Notes under the pieces: generated by a model
The model's input: only the letters and a program-made list of their open reading frames with translations
Database searches by the model: none
Told to the model about the DNA's origin: nothing
NCBI RefSeq assembly: GCF_030295955.1
Contig: NZ_AP027363.1
Coordinates: 2,418,001 to 2,482,000 of the forward strand
Length of the DNA: 64,000 nucleotides
DNA from: Thalassotalea agarivorans
Lineage (GTDB): Bacteria > Pseudomonadota > Gammaproteobacteria > Enterobacterales > Alteromonadaceae
Direction of reading: 5' to 3'
Shown: positions 1-9,507 of the stretch, piece after piece
Position numbering within the stretch: position 1 is the first letter of the stretch
Layout of the letters: every line of letters begins with the position of its first letter
Program-made: the position numbers and the translations under genes

Positions 1-2
1 AA

Positions 3-83
3 GAAATGGAGTTAGAAGATTTACGCACTAACACTTTGCGTGTGCTAGCAGCGAATTACCCAAATAACTCGCTCGTCAATTAA
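3..83 (+). CDS. bamD: C-terminal tail of probable BamD outer-membrane assembly lipoprotein (5' truncated)
   Basis: An open frame enters from the left edge and ends in TAA at 81-83, encoding the last 26 residues of a protein (…LRVLAANYPNNSLVN). The pattern of a short helix ending in a 'vLaaNYPnn' tail resembles the C-terminus of BamD (YfiO), the TPR lipoprotein of the BAM complex, but only this fragment is visible, so the assignment is tentative. The frame is followed directly by a strong bidirectional terminator, which confirms that a real + strand gene ends here. Confidence 0.5.
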   Translation, partial: EMELEDLRTNTLRVLAANYPNNSLVN

Positions 84-96
84 TTTATAAACTAAA

Positions 97-126
97 AAAA
101 AGGCCAACATCAAGTTGGCCTTTTTT

Positions 127-128
<2 letters not shown>
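97..128. terminator. Bidirectional intrinsic terminator between bamD tail and glnB
   Basis: Nine-base arms AAGGCCAAC (100-108) and GTTGGCCTT (114-122) form a hairpin with loop ATCAA, flanked by an A run on the left and a T run on the right. It can therefore terminate both the + strand bamD tail and the - strand glnB gene. Confidence 0.85.
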
Positions 129-489
<361 letters not shown>

Positions 490-616
490 TTAATAACCTT
501 GATTGTACAAAGTAAGACTGCATAAACAAAGCATATAAGTGAAATCTTTTTTGGTATCTATTGACGTATTATTTGATACACTAACCTCGTTTAACAATAC
601 CCTGTAAGGAATAGCA

Positions 617-1447
617 ATGGATCCGAAATTGATCATCGAAGAAATGAAGGTTTTACCTGAAATTGATGTCGATTTTGAAATTAATCGTCGTGTGGCATTT
701 ATCAAACAACAACTTGTCGCTTCCGGACTAAAAAATTTAGTACTGGGCATTAGCGGTGGTATCGACTCTTCCACCTGCGGCAGGTTAGCACAACTAGCGG
801 TTGAGCAACTTAATCAAGAACATGGTGGCGGATATCAATTTATTGCAGTGAGACTACCCTACTATGTACAAGCCGACGAAGAAGATGCGCAACTTGCACT
901 TTCATTTATCAAACCTAGTAAGTCTGTAACAACCAACATATATGCGGGTGCTAGAGGCATACATGAAGAAACGCTCAAAGGTTTGCAAGAGGCAGACTTA
1001 CTTGATGCTAGCGAAGGACAAATTGATTTTTCAAAAGGTAATGTAAAAGCCAGAACTCGTATGGTTATGCAATATCATATTGCCGGCATTCTTGGTGCGC
1101 TCGTGTTAGGTACAGATCATTCCGCTGAAAATATTACTGGCTTCTTCACTAAATGGGGTGACGGTGCGTGTGATCTGATCCCATTATTTGGCTTGTCTAA
1201 ACGCCAAGTTCGACAGCTCGCTATGCATTTGGGTGCACCAGAGCGCTTGGTCACTAAAGCCCCTACGGCGGACTTAGAAGACCTTGAGCCAGGCAAAAAA
1301 GATGAAGACGCTCTTGGGTTAAGCTATGACCAGCTTGACGACTTTTTAGAAGGCAAAGGGGTGTCTGCAGAGGTTGAAAAAGTTATTGTCGATACATACC
1401 GTAAAACGCAGCATAAACGCCTCGCCATTCCGACTGTTTACGATTAA
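617..1447 (+). CDS. nadE: Ammonia-dependent NAD+ synthetase
   Basis: The 276-residue product matches the length of the NH3-dependent NadE (E. coli 275). It converts deamido-NAD, ATP and ammonia into NAD+ in the last step of NAD biosynthesis. The N-type ATP pyrophosphatase P-loop SGGIDSS lies at residues 46-52, and the [19 protein letters not shown] and KAPTADLE segments further on are NadE signatures. There is no nitrilase-type glutaminase domain, so free ammonia is the nitrogen donor. The start ATG follows AAGGAA at good spacing. It is divergent from glnB and ends at its own terminator. Confidence 0.95.
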   Translation: MDPKLIIEEMKVLPEIDVDFEINRRVAFIKQQLVASGLKNLVLGISGGIDSSTCGRLAQLAVEQLNQEHGGGYQFIAVRLPYYVQADEEDAQLALSFIKPSKSVTTNIYAGARGIHEETLKGLQEADLLDASEGQIDFSKGNVKARTRMVMQYHIAGILGALVLGTDHSAENITGFFTKWGDGACDLIPLFGLSKRQVRQLAMHLGAPERLVTKAPTADLEDLEPGKKDEDALGLSYDQLDDFLEGKGVSAEVEKVIVDTYRKTQHKRLAIPTVYD

Positions 1448-1475
1448 TCACTTTTGTAAAAGCTTGACTATAATG

Positions 1476-1503
1476 AAAAGGCTACGATTTGTAGCCTTTT
1501 TTT
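1476..1503 (+). terminator. Intrinsic terminator after nadE
   Basis: Perfect ten-base arms AAAAGGCTAC (1476-1485) and GTAGCCTTTT (1491-1500), loop GATTT, followed by more T residues. It ends nadE transcription before the first pseudopilin gene. Confidence 0.88.
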
Positions 1504-1542
1504 GTGCACGGACGCACGACTCTAAGAAACAAGGATGTGATC

Positions 1543-2106
1543 ATGATTACTTCTCACTACACGTCTAGAGCTTTTTCATTGCTTGAAGGGCTTATTACTG
1601 TGTGTTTAATCGCTATATTTATGAGTATTTCTTTACCCAGTATAGAAGAATTTATTGTAAAACAACGGGTGCAAAAAGAGATAATAACGCTGCAAAGAAC
1701 GCTTTCAATTGCTCGTAATTATGCGGTTAACTACGGCGACGTAACTGTTGTTTGTCCATTGAAAAACAATAAGTGCTCTAATGATTGGCAATCAGCTATC
1801 TCGGTATTTAGTGATGCGAATAGAAACTATCAGTTAGATAGTAAAGAAGAGGTTATTAACATTTCCGAATCAAGTTTTGAAACAAACCATCGTTACTTTT
1901 CTTCAAAAAGGCGATACATCGCTTTCGCTCCTACAGGAAGGCTTCGCGGATTATCAAATGGCACCTTTAAAATTTGTCCAATAGGAATGCCTCGATATGC
2001 TAAAGGGCTTATCGTATCACCCAGTGGAAGAACCTATAAATCGGTAAACCAAGATAGTAGCGATATTGAAAAAACACGTTCTGGAAAAACGATACTTTGC
2101 AATTAA
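1543..2106 (+). CDS. FimT/GspH-family type IV pseudopilin (first of a pair)
   Basis: I choose the ATG at 1543 (187 residues) because AAGGATG stands just upstream; the frame could extend to a GTG at 1504 without support. The N-terminus is a class III prepilin signal: SRA|FSLLEG followed by a roughly 20-residue hydrophobic helix, with Glu5 of the mature protein present. The residue before the cut is Ala10 rather than the usual Gly. A GspH-like globular domain follows, with a CPLKNNKC segment and a C-terminal Cys pair. FimT proteins act as minor pilins of type IV pili, in some species for DNA uptake. It is followed by a second, related gene on the same strand. Confidence 0.85.
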   Translation: MITSHYTSRAFSLLEGLITVCLIAIFMSISLPSIEEFIVKQRVQKEIITLQRTLSIARNYAVNYGDVTVVCPLKNNKCSNDWQSAISVFSDANRNYQLDSKEEVINISESSFETNHRYFSSKRRYIAFAPTGRLRGLSNGTFKICPIGMPRYAKGLIVSPSGRTYKSVNQDSSDIEKTRSGKTILCN

Positions 2107-2207
2107 TACTAATGTTTACGTATTAAAAAGTAGAGTAAAGAACAATAAATTGATATAAATGATGTTTATAGGAGGTAACACCTCAGCAGTCTATAGAAGG
2201 GAACGGC

Positions 2208-2801
2208 ATGGATAACAAAACAAAAACTGCCTTAACAATACAAAAGCGTAAAGGTTTTACTCTCGTTGAATTAATCGTGAGTATCGGTGTGGTAGCCATA
2301 ATAGCGGCAATTGGTTTGCCCGCCTTAAGCAATTTTTTAGTAAAAAATAGAGTGGACAACGAGATTAACAGTTTTCAGCGAGTTTTCTTGTCGGCACGTA
2401 ACGAAGCTATTAATACAGGGAAATTTGTCACTGTTTGCCCTCTAGACGCAAACAATACATGTTCGAATAACTGGGGCAACGAAATAACTGTCTTTTCAAA
2501 TAGTGAAAATTCAATTGCAAATAGCATTGTTTACGACAATGCGAATGATACTGAGATATTAATAAAAGAAGCGATTAATCAAAGCGATACTGTGGTTTTT
2601 ACGCCTAATCAGCTTATTTACAGCCCAACCGGCAGTTTAGTTATTCAAGTAAGTGGCACTATTGTTTATTGTCCTGAAGATAAGACGGAGTTTAATAGAG
2701 GTATAGAAGTATCGACCTCAGGAAGAGTATTAACGACTAAAGATTATGACAAGGATGGCGACAATGAAACAAGAGCAGGTACAGCACTAACTTGCGTTTA
2801 A
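2208..2801 (+). CDS. FimT/GspH-family type IV pseudopilin (second of a pair)
   Basis: The 197-residue protein begins with a textbook prepilin signal, RKG16|FTLVE with Glu at mature position 5, then a hydrophobic helix and a GspH domain. It shares with its upstream neighbour the core pattern 'VTVCPL…C-S-N-x-W…I-x-V-F', the SPTG segment and a terminal TxLxC, so the two are divergent tandem duplicates. AAGGGAA precedes the ATG. The gene converges on tapY2 and pilE. Like its neighbour it shows SGRVL rather than a GRxR motif in the C-terminal region, so a DNA-binding role as reported for some FimT proteins is not supported by this motif. Confidence 0.87.
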   Translation: MDNKTKTALTIQKRKGFTLVELIVSIGVVAIIAAIGLPALSNFLVKNRVDNEINSFQRVFLSARNEAINTGKFVTVCPLDANNTCSNNWGNEITVFSNSENSIANSIVYDNANDTEILIKEAINQSDTVVFTPNQLIYSPTGSLVIQVSGTIVYCPEDKTEFNRGIEVSTSGRVLTTKDYDKDGDNETRAGTALTCV

Positions 2802-2815
2802 CATACAGCATAAGA

Positions 2816-2843
2816 AAAAGGCGGCTTATTGCCGCCTTTTTTA
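2816..2843. terminator. Bidirectional terminator between second FimT gene and tapY2
   Basis: Arms AAAAGGCGGC (2816-2825) and GCCGCCTTTT (2831-2840) with loop TTATT. An A run on the left and a T run on the right allow it to serve both converging transcripts; the - strand stop codon of the tapY2-like gene lies at its right edge. Confidence 0.85.
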
Positions 2844-3155
2844 TTTTGGTGTAACCTCGTCTAGGCGTTTTGCCGCTAATGTTTTAAATTCATCTTGCAA
2901 TGCGACACATTCAAAAGCTTTAACTACTCTAGACTCCTTTTTTCTTTTTATATTGTAAAATTTTTGGCCTAAAATACCCTTTGTTTTAGTGTTTATTTTA
3001 CTTTCTTTATCAACCGTAAACACTATTGCTTGGGTTTTGTCGGTGAACTCGACATGACATTTTATATCTATTTTCTTTACCGTATCTTTTTTAGCAGCAA
3101 ATGCTAAGTTAAACGGTAACGATGCTAAAGCGGTTGCCAATACTAATCTTTTCAT
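2841..3155 (-). CDS. TapY2-like type IVa pilus-associated small secreted protein
   Basis: The frame is open from 3287, but the region upstream of 3155 overlaps pilE in another frame. I take the ATG at 3155, which has GGGAG upstream and opens with a signal peptide (about 20 residues, ending AFA|AKK). The mature protein is about 84 residues with two cysteines (near 33 and in FECVALQDEF) and ends in DEVTPK. This pattern, and the place directly after pilE in a pilY1 cluster, fits the TapY2 family known from Shewanella and relatives. Its exact role in the pilus system is not established. It is the last gene of the pilV-to-tapY2 block. Confidence 0.68.
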   Translation of the reverse strand: MKRLVLATALASLPFNLAFAAKKDTVKKIDIKCHVEFTDKTQAIVFTVDKESKINTKTKGILGQKFYNIKRKKESRVVKAFECVALQDEFKTLAAKRLDEVTPK

Positions 3156-3159
3156 ATTT

Positions 3160-3567
3160 TTACTCCCAACAACTACCTGTTCCAGAGGCCGATTTTCTGC
3201 CAGTATGTGTAATGGACAAATTCTTACATGCGTCGCGCGACGCCTGGCTTCCTTGAGGTACTGCTGTAAGCGTAAACGTAGCACCATTTACCGCCGCTGA
3301 AATAGAGTAGTGTGAATTTTCCGTTATAAACGGACTTGCATTTAAACCTAATTTTTTCAAGTCGGTTGTATAACTTTTGTTATCAATAAAATGTTGCTCT
3401 TGCAGGTTTGCTATCCTTACTAATTCCCTATGGCCTTCCGTTCTATTAGATCTAGTAACATGATCTGTATATGTAGGATAGGCGATAGACGCTAAGATGC
3501 CGACTATAGCAACCGCTATCATAAGCTCTATAAGCGTGAACCCGGATATATTAGCCTTGCTAAACAT
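3160..3567 (-). CDS. pilE: Minor type IV pilin PilE
   Basis: The product is a 135-residue prepilin with leader MFSKANISG9|FTLIE (Glu at mature +5), a hydrophobic N-terminal helix (LMIAVAIVGILASIAYP) and a small globular head. Two cysteines near the C-terminus (DACKN and GSCWE) can form the D-region disulfide loop. Position last but one in a pilV-pilW-pilX-pilY1-pilE order identifies it as the minor pilin PilE that primes pilus assembly, rather than the major pilin. Its start codon overlaps the pilY1 stop by one base, so it is translationally linked to pilY1. Confidence 0.88.
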   Translation of the reverse strand: MFSKANISGFTLIELMIAVAIVGILASIAYPTYTDHVTRSNRTEGHRELVRIANLQEQHFIDNKSYTTDLKKLGLNASPFITENSHYSISAAVNGATFTLTAVPQGSQASRDACKNLSITHTGRKSASGTGSCWE

Positions 3568-6500
3568 TACTGCTCCTCTTCAACATATAAATAAGTTTTC
3601 ATCGTTTTTAGCTCGAAGCCAACAGGTATAATCCTACGTCCAACAATAATATTACCTTTACTTGTTGAAGTAGAGTCACCATCTACCTCCGGCAATACGA
3701 TTAAGGTTGGGGCACCCAAAAACTGCTCACTAACATAGGCGATTCTATCTTCTCTATTCTTAGTATCTTCCGATTGCCATGCATATTTAGCTAAACCTTT
3801 TGCCAAATCAATCGCATACAACCAACCGCTTCCCGCAGGCGGCCTACAATTGACTAACTCCCCTCCCAATGGTGGTGGTGAGTATGTTGTAAAGTAAGCA
3901 ACACCATTAATTACGATTGCTGAAGCGGAGTTCTTTTCCCCAGTAACACTTAAGTTCACAAACCAGCCATCTTTCTCACTAACGGCTAAAGAAAGCGTCT
4001 CTATTTCCGTTGTTGAAGATACTTTAGAAAATGGATTGTCAGAATAATCATATAGATCGCTTAATGTAATAGCAGACGGCACAGTCGCACCACTTGTTCC
4101 ACCAAAAGTCTGCGTTTTCACGTTACTATCTTTGATCATAAACATGGCATCTTGATTGTTCTCTGCCAAAGGATTTGAACGATCACCACTACCAATCAAA
4201 ATAGCGTCGTAAGGTCTTTCGACTTTTCGTATAACAGGCTGACCATTGGCATTATCAGCCTTCATCGTTTCGACAACCAATGTTCTCACAATCGATGGTT
4301 CATTAAAAAACCTGCGATCGCTAGCATGTGTTGTACCGCCGAGCTCAGCAAGTTTAAATACGCTCCATTTACTTGTATCAGCATCAGGCATATCAACGCG
4401 CCATAGGTTTCCACCAGTATCTCCAGCGTATAATCGGTCAGCAAAACCATCTCCGTCACTGTCTAGCGGCGCTAAACTTGACGGGATACTATCTGTACCA
4501 GAAAACAGGGTTGTACCACCAGTTGGCGAAGCACTCCACAATAAAGCCCCAGACGCAGCATCTATCATATACAGTGCTCTGCCTTTGGTATCGTTGCCAC
4601 CGGCATTACTTCTATTGTCTTTAGCTATATCGTATCCGCCGCCAATAAATAGTACTGGTTTAGCGGTATACACTTTATTTCCATCAGTATCTGTCGTTGT
4701 TACAGCATTCTTTTTCGAATAAGCGACTTTAGGTTGCGACCAAGATTGTCCAAGTTCGCTAAAGCCAAGCGAATTATTGTCAATCTTCCACATTAACTTT
4801 GGATTACCTGGGCTTGATATATCAAGCGCGTAATAACTACTGCCACCACGTCTTAGTCCAAAAAAGATATAGACTTTGTCACCACTTTCAATAATACCGT
4901 CGCCGTCATAGTCCTTCACATATGACGTAATTTTTCCGTCGATACCATATACTTTAGAACTGGCTACATCGTTTTGGCGAAGGGATTTATGAATATCAAG
5001 TAGCTCTGAAGGCATAAATGCCCAATTTTCAGATACTGTAGCGCCCTTATCTTCGAACATATGTAAGGCACCAGCATTAGTACCGACTAAAATACGTATA
5101 CTATTGCCATAGTTCACCACGAGTGGTTTCGAATGCAACGGGTCGCCAAATGTATCAGGTCTATAATCAGTTACCTTTCCGTCATTATTTTCATCATCGA
5201 CATCTTTACCCGTTATCCAATCAAGCATTTCATCGACATTTTCACTGGCTACGTCTAACTCTGTTTCAAGATTAAGTCCGGCATTGACTAAATTTGTCTT
5301 ATTAAATTCCTGCAAAGATCCAGACAAATCTGTGTAGATTTTTCTAGCGGTTGCACTTCTATACCAATCAACAACACCACCAGAGGCGACACGATTTCCA
5401 TCGATATCTTTAGACCAAAAACTTTGTACCTGCGTAGAGAAGTGTCCAGTTGCCGGATCGACAGCTAGCTTTCCATTGGTACCTACTTGCAAGCCATTTT
5501 TAACTTGATACTTTTTAAGGTTACCTTGCCATCTTGTGCCAAGTTGCGGATCGAACATCGCATAATAAACCGCATTTAAGGTTTGAGTTCTATCGAAGTT
5601 ATTGGCGGCAACTGATGCTGACGTTAGCGTATCATTTGCGGCTGCCAAATTTCGTAATGAATTCGATATTGCCTCCGCCAAAGTTGCGCCATTATCAGCG
5701 TATTGATATTTACCAATTATTCGGCCATATTCATCAACGCTTTGATTAGCAGTTTCTAACAGAACACCTTCAGCTTCTCGGACGGTGTTACCATCACTAT
5801 CTACTTCCTCAATACCGAATCCTATGGTATGGGTAACCACTGTTTGTTTCCCATCAAGGTCTAGGTTCATATCTTGACTGGACATCCAGCTTGCTAACGC
5901 GGGTAGATAACTCTTTTTACCGTTTGGCAATGTGTATGGCGAGCCAGAAAAGCTCACTGATTCCATAACAGGCGCGCCATCTGCATCAGTGATGACGATA
6001 CCATCTGAATCTCTTTTTGGTTGTAAAGATGACAATGCTAAAATCTTGCTATCAGCATCATTGTCGTGAGTGGGTAGACCATCGGTGATTAAAATAACAT
6101 AAGCTGTATCGACACATTCGTCAAACGGACTTACATATGTGCCGCTCGACTGAGCTGTCATATCTTGTGGAGGCGTATTGCCTTTATATGAACTTCCAAA
6201 GTTCTTATCTTTGTCGCCAAAGGTTACTGCTCCGCCTTTGAAATATTGATGCGCTTCATATAACGATTCACATAAAGGCGTCCATGTTTCTGCGGCAAGC
6301 TGATTGTTGACCAAGTCTAATATACTGGATTTGTTTGTGGCATTCATCTCCTTAATGCCGGCGATAATACGCCCACCATCGGCCCCAGAATCTTTCGAAT
6401 TATAATTAAATACCTCGATACCAAATTGCACACTTGGCGTCGCTTCAATTACGTTAGTTATCGCCTCTTGAGCCGTTTCTAAACGTGTTTTCAACGTCTC

Positions 6501-7227
6501 AGCAATCGTTTCACCATGGTGCCATCTTAGGTAATTATCTGAATAAAGTGTTACCAGCTGGCCTGTCCAAGCCACAGTATTTTCTGAGTCTTCCTTCGAA
6601 CCAAAATACACTGGGTTTTTCTTATCACCAAAACCATTAACAGGATATCCATCTTGACCATCAGCGCTAAAAGTGTTGCCGGTCGCTGGGTTTACCCCTA
6701 AGTTAATACTTGAATCAACGCTTGGAGTAAATGTTTCTGGTATGCCATCAACATCATCCTTACAATCAATTACCTCTATATTTGCGCCATTATTGTCGGG
6801 AATTTCTTGCCAGCTGCCTGAATTTCCTTTTTGGACATACTCTCTAATGTATCCCGTATAGAAACCTTTGGTTTCGATTAAATGTCTTGCAGTTGCACAG
6901 TTGTTAATTGCCCCTAAAAATCGTCTAGCTTCACTTGGGCTATCTGGCACTGGTAGTGAAGAGCCATCGACACCACCTTTAGTGAAATAAACCATTCTCT
7001 CGGCAAAAGCATTGAGCGATCCAACCGCGGGATAATCTTCTGCTGGGTTATAACTTTCTTTGGCCGAAAAAGTAGCCCCCCATACTTCCAGAATTATCAA
7101 GAATTATAAGTACTTTCGCATTATTCGCTGACTTTTTGATACGATCATTGATATACAATTCAATATCTTCTGCAAATGCAGTAATTGATATTAATGCTAC
7201 CAACGACGTTAAGATTTTATTCTTCAT
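3567..7227 (-). pseudogene. pilY1: PilY1 tip adhesin, reading frame broken at a G6 tract (phase-variable, decayed or sequencing error)
   Basis: The long frame 3567-7100 encodes most of PilY1: remains of a VWA domain, then the C-terminal beta-propeller with FGDPLHSKPLVV and a calcium site DSDGDGFADRLYAGD near residue 880. The true 5' end lies in another frame: the ATG at 7227, with GGAG upstream, gives a signal peptide ending AFA and then VLIILDNSGSM, the VWA metal-site motif. That frame stops after 59 codons. The two frames meet at a run of six G on the - strand (C6 at 7076-7081); five G would give DNSGSMGATFSAKESYNP and an intact protein of about 1,219 residues. PilY1 sits at the pilus tip, controls extension and adhesion, and binds calcium. 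It lies between pilX and pilE in the expected order. Confidence 0.88.
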
Positions 7228-7249
7228 GCTTTGCTCCGAATCCTACTTC

Positions 7250-7732
7250 TTATCTAAGCAATTGTTGTGCAATGCCCGCGTTAACATCCACATCACTCGC
7301 TTTATTACGACCGTACTGTCTAGAAACTTTGACTTCTAATACGTTACAAGTGAATACTTGCGATGACGATGCTGTATTTGAATGAGGGCAGTCTGCTTCT
7401 AATTGAAACTCATTATTTACAATACCTACCTCAGCCGTAGTGTCTTTGCCCTTATTCGTTTGGACTAAGTCATTTGTTAGGTTTTTAGGGTAGGTGCTGA
7501 TCGGTTTTGCAAAACTATTATTCGCGCTTCCACCAGTCACTTGTTTGTATATAGCCTCATCTACCGCGCTTATCGCTTCTTGTTTTGCAACTACCATTTC
7601 CTGTGTCGCGCCAGCCATTTTTATATCGGTTGTAGTGCTTTGCACAAGCACCACAGCAATTGCGGTCAACGAACTAAGAAAAACTAAGGCAATAACGAGT
7701 ACCATACCTTGTTGTTTTGTCGGGTGAAACAT
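7250..7732 (-). CDS. pilX: Type IV pilus minor pilin-like protein PilX
   Basis: The frame is open to 7801, but that stretch lies inside pilW. The ATG at 7732 has a strong AGGAGGGG ribosome site that overlaps the pilW stop. The 160-residue product begins MFHPTKQQGMVLVIALVFL, the PilX N-terminal signature: a G-M-V-L-V-I prepilin-like helix without the usual Glu5. PilX is a minor pilin in the tip complex with PilV, PilW, PilE and PilY1. It is followed 22 bases later by the pilY1 start. Function rests on family and gene order. Confidence 0.86.
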   Translation of the reverse strand: MFHPTKQQGMVLVIALVFLSSLTAIAVVLVQSTTTDIKMAGATQEMVVAKQEAISAVDEAIYKQVTGGSANNSFAKPISTYPKNLTNDLVQTNKGKDTTAEVGIVNNEFQLEADCPHSNTASSSQVFTCNVLEVKVSRQYGRNKASDVDVNAGIAQQLLR

Positions 7733-7736
7733 AATG

Positions 7737-8675
7737 CTATACCCCTCCTGAATTATGTAACGTAACTGTGCTGGAGAAGAGCAGTCGCCTAAAGTTATCA
7801 TTAGGTGTAACGCTTATTTGCCCCAACTGATATGTATTTCCATTTGTATAGTCAAAATCTTCAGTCACCGCTCTAGCTAACACATACACTTTAACGGCCA
7901 ATATTTTTGAATCGATTGAACCATTCCAATATGCGTCCGTCATATCCGACGCAGCGATAAAGCTATTGACTGAACCATCACCATTAGTATCAATACCAAA
8001 CTCAAAATGAATGCGCTCTATGCCTTCGACAAGCGGAGAAAATACCATTCCTGTCGTTAATCTACCTTGCATAAGCACTGGAACATTTGATGGTCCCTCT
8101 TCTCTTATATAGTAGATTCTGTGCTGATATTCCCACGTTCGGCTATTTTCTAGAAATGGAATGGAACCAGCGCCAGCATAAATAGCGCCAACCGACAAAT
8201 TAGAGGTTAGATAGTAGCGCCCTGCCGTAGCGGCTGTTACGGGTGTCGATACGACCCGTTTTAATTGTAATAAATCAGAGTTAAGTTTTGCGTCAGCAAT
8301 ACAATTTATCGGGTTAGCGGCTGAAACCGCATCGCTCCATAATGTTCTAAATGGACCAACCGCCTGGGGAAATGTGCGATTGTTTAGCCCATCACCGATA
8401 CAATCCGCACCTGTTGGTGATGCGGGTGAGCTGACGAGACTATCTTTACTAAATTTAGATGCAAAATCGCCCCAAAAATCGGCCCTTAGCAGTTCATCAG
8501 ACAGCACTGCTAGCGCGAAACGACCATTTTCTTGGAGTTCTCCATAATCAGACGTTTCTTGTGTTGTCGCTCTCATACTGACAAAAATACTTAATACGCC
8601 TGCGAACAGAAATACGCCAATAGTTAAAGCGACCAGTATTTCCAATACTGTAAAACCTTTTTGACTTTTTTGCAT
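7737..8675 (-). CDS. pilW: Type IV pilus minor pilin PilW
   Basis: The 312-residue protein has the prepilin leader MQKSQKG7|FTVLE, a hydrophobic helix, and a large C-terminal domain including FGIDTNGDGSVNSF (about 230), which is typical of PilW. With PilV, PilX and PilE it forms the priming complex that carries PilY1. Its start overlaps the pilV stop by one base, so translation of the two is coupled. Length and order (pilV-pilW-pilX) agree with the family. Confidence 0.9.
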   Translation of the reverse strand: MQKSQKGFTVLEILVALTIGVFLFAGVLSIFVSMRATTQETSDYGELQENGRFALAVLSDELLRADFWGDFASKFSKDSLVSSPASPTGADCIGDGLNNRTFPQAVGPFRTLWSDAVSAANPINCIADAKLNSDLLQLKRVVSTPVTAATAGRYYLTSNLSVGAIYAGAGSIPFLENSRTWEYQHRIYYIREEGPSNVPVLMQGRLTTGMVFSPLVEGIERIHFEFGIDTNGDGSVNSFIAASDMTDAYWNGSIDSKILAVKVYVLARAVTEDFDYTNGNTYQLGQISVTPNDNFRRLLFSSTVTLHNSGGV

Positions 8676-9220
8676 TAAAACACAAACCCCTCTACAACCA
8701 ATTGACGTCTTGTATTATTCGCAGCCCCACAGTCACCTGTTCCACCGTCGCTAGTTTCTGTTCTGCCTTGCCAGGAAATAGTAATCGTTACCGCATTAAG
8801 TGTGTGCTCGATACAACCTGTCGCGGACAACAGTCCACCGGCACCTGAAGCATTAGCGCCAATCAAGGCCTGCTCCCATTCGTAGAGATCTTGGTCTTTA
8901 ATTTGTGCAGCGGTACAACTGACAGCCAGTTTACATATTGTTGGCTTAGTTAACCCTTTGCTTCCAAAGTTACCCACATAATCATTCAAAGCAGTTTCAT
9001 TATTGCGCATTCGCTCAATAATATCTTGTGCTAACGACGTCGCAACACTGCGTTGCATGGCATCATAGCTGTTTCTTTTAGCTACACCTTCCAGCGCAAC
9101 CGCGCCAAGAATGCCAGTAACAATAATGAAAAGCGCAACAAGTACTTCTAAAAAGGTCATCCCCTTAATTTTAGAAGGTGTGCGAGAAGAAATGTTTTTT
9201 GAAACTGCTTTAGTCAGCAT
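8675..9220 (-). CDS. pilV: Type IV pilus minor pilin PilV
   Basis: A 181-residue prepilin with a long leader ending KIKG20|MTFLE, methionine at mature +1 and Glu at +5, followed by LVALFIIVTGILGAVAL, typical of PilV. The 'RNSYDAMQRSVATSLAQDIIERMR' stretch is the conserved PilV helix. It is the first gene of the minor pilin block on the - strand. The 287-base gap upstream separates it from ispH, so it probably has its own promoter. Confidence 0.9.
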   Translation of the reverse strand: MLTKAVSKNISSRTPSKIKGMTFLEVLVALFIIVTGILGAVALEGVAKRNSYDAMQRSVATSLAQDIIERMRNNETALNDYVGNFGSKGLTKPTICKLAVSCTAAQIKDQDLYEWEQALIGANASGAGGLLSATGCIEHTLNAVTITISWQGRTETSDGGTGDCGAANNTRRQLVVEGFVF

Positions 9221-9295
9221 TCATGTTTCCTCAACCTATCGAGAGAGGAATAAACTAATGCACAACTGACAACAACGTGAAAAGTTTTTACAAAC

Positions 9296-9319
9296 CTTAG
9301 CAGCCTTGGGGCTACTAAG
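9296..9319. repeat. Imperfect hairpin upstream of pilV
   Basis: Arms CTTAGCAGCC (9296-9305) and GGCTACTAAG (9310-9319) pair with one mismatch around a four-base loop. The element lies about 76 bases upstream of the pilV start, in what should be the pilV leader or promoter region. I see no U tract, so a structural or operator role is more likely than termination. Function is unknown. Confidence 0.4.
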
Positions 9320-9450
9320 CTTACTGCGTTTTTGCCATATGTGTTAAAAATCACAAATGTGAACTGCATTAACCCATACCTCAATATCCATATAACAAAC
9401 GACATTCCAAGCTTTTTTGTTAGTCTTAACGTGTCGTTTGATTGTCTTTA

Positions 9451-9482
9451 TTTCTACTTAAGAATAACGACTTAAGTAGAAA
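9451..9482 (-). terminator. Perfect inverted repeat downstream of ispH, possible terminator
   Basis: Twelve-base perfect arms TTTCTACTTAAG (9451-9462) and CTTAAGTAGAAA (9471-9482) surround an 8-base loop. On the - strand it begins about 25 bases after the ispH stop, which suits termination of the ileS-to-ispH operon. The arms are AT-rich and only a short AAATAAAG follows, so it is not a classic intrinsic terminator and could instead be an operator of the pil block. Confidence 0.45.
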
Positions 9483-9507
9483 TATACAATTTTTCGTAGA
9501 TATAAGG

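Noticed and set aside
2169-2186. Strong GGAGGT ribosome-site-like sequence between the two FimT genes
   Set aside because: No start codon follows at usable distance; it also forms a small GAGGT-AAC-ACCTC hairpin, so it is probably incidental.
4246-4722. 158-codon + frame antisense to pilY1
   Set aside because: Shadow of the pilY1 coding frame with no ribosome site and low-complexity Ser/Pro composition.
7100-7136. Native pilY1 start at the internal TTG 7100
   Set aside because: No ribosome site, and it would remove the signal peptide and VWA metal motif that are clearly encoded just upstream in the other frame.
9214-9405. 63-codon frame on - upstream of pilV
   Set aside because: No ribosome site, overlaps the pilV start, ordinary chance length, and includes the imperfect hairpin; more likely untranslated leader.
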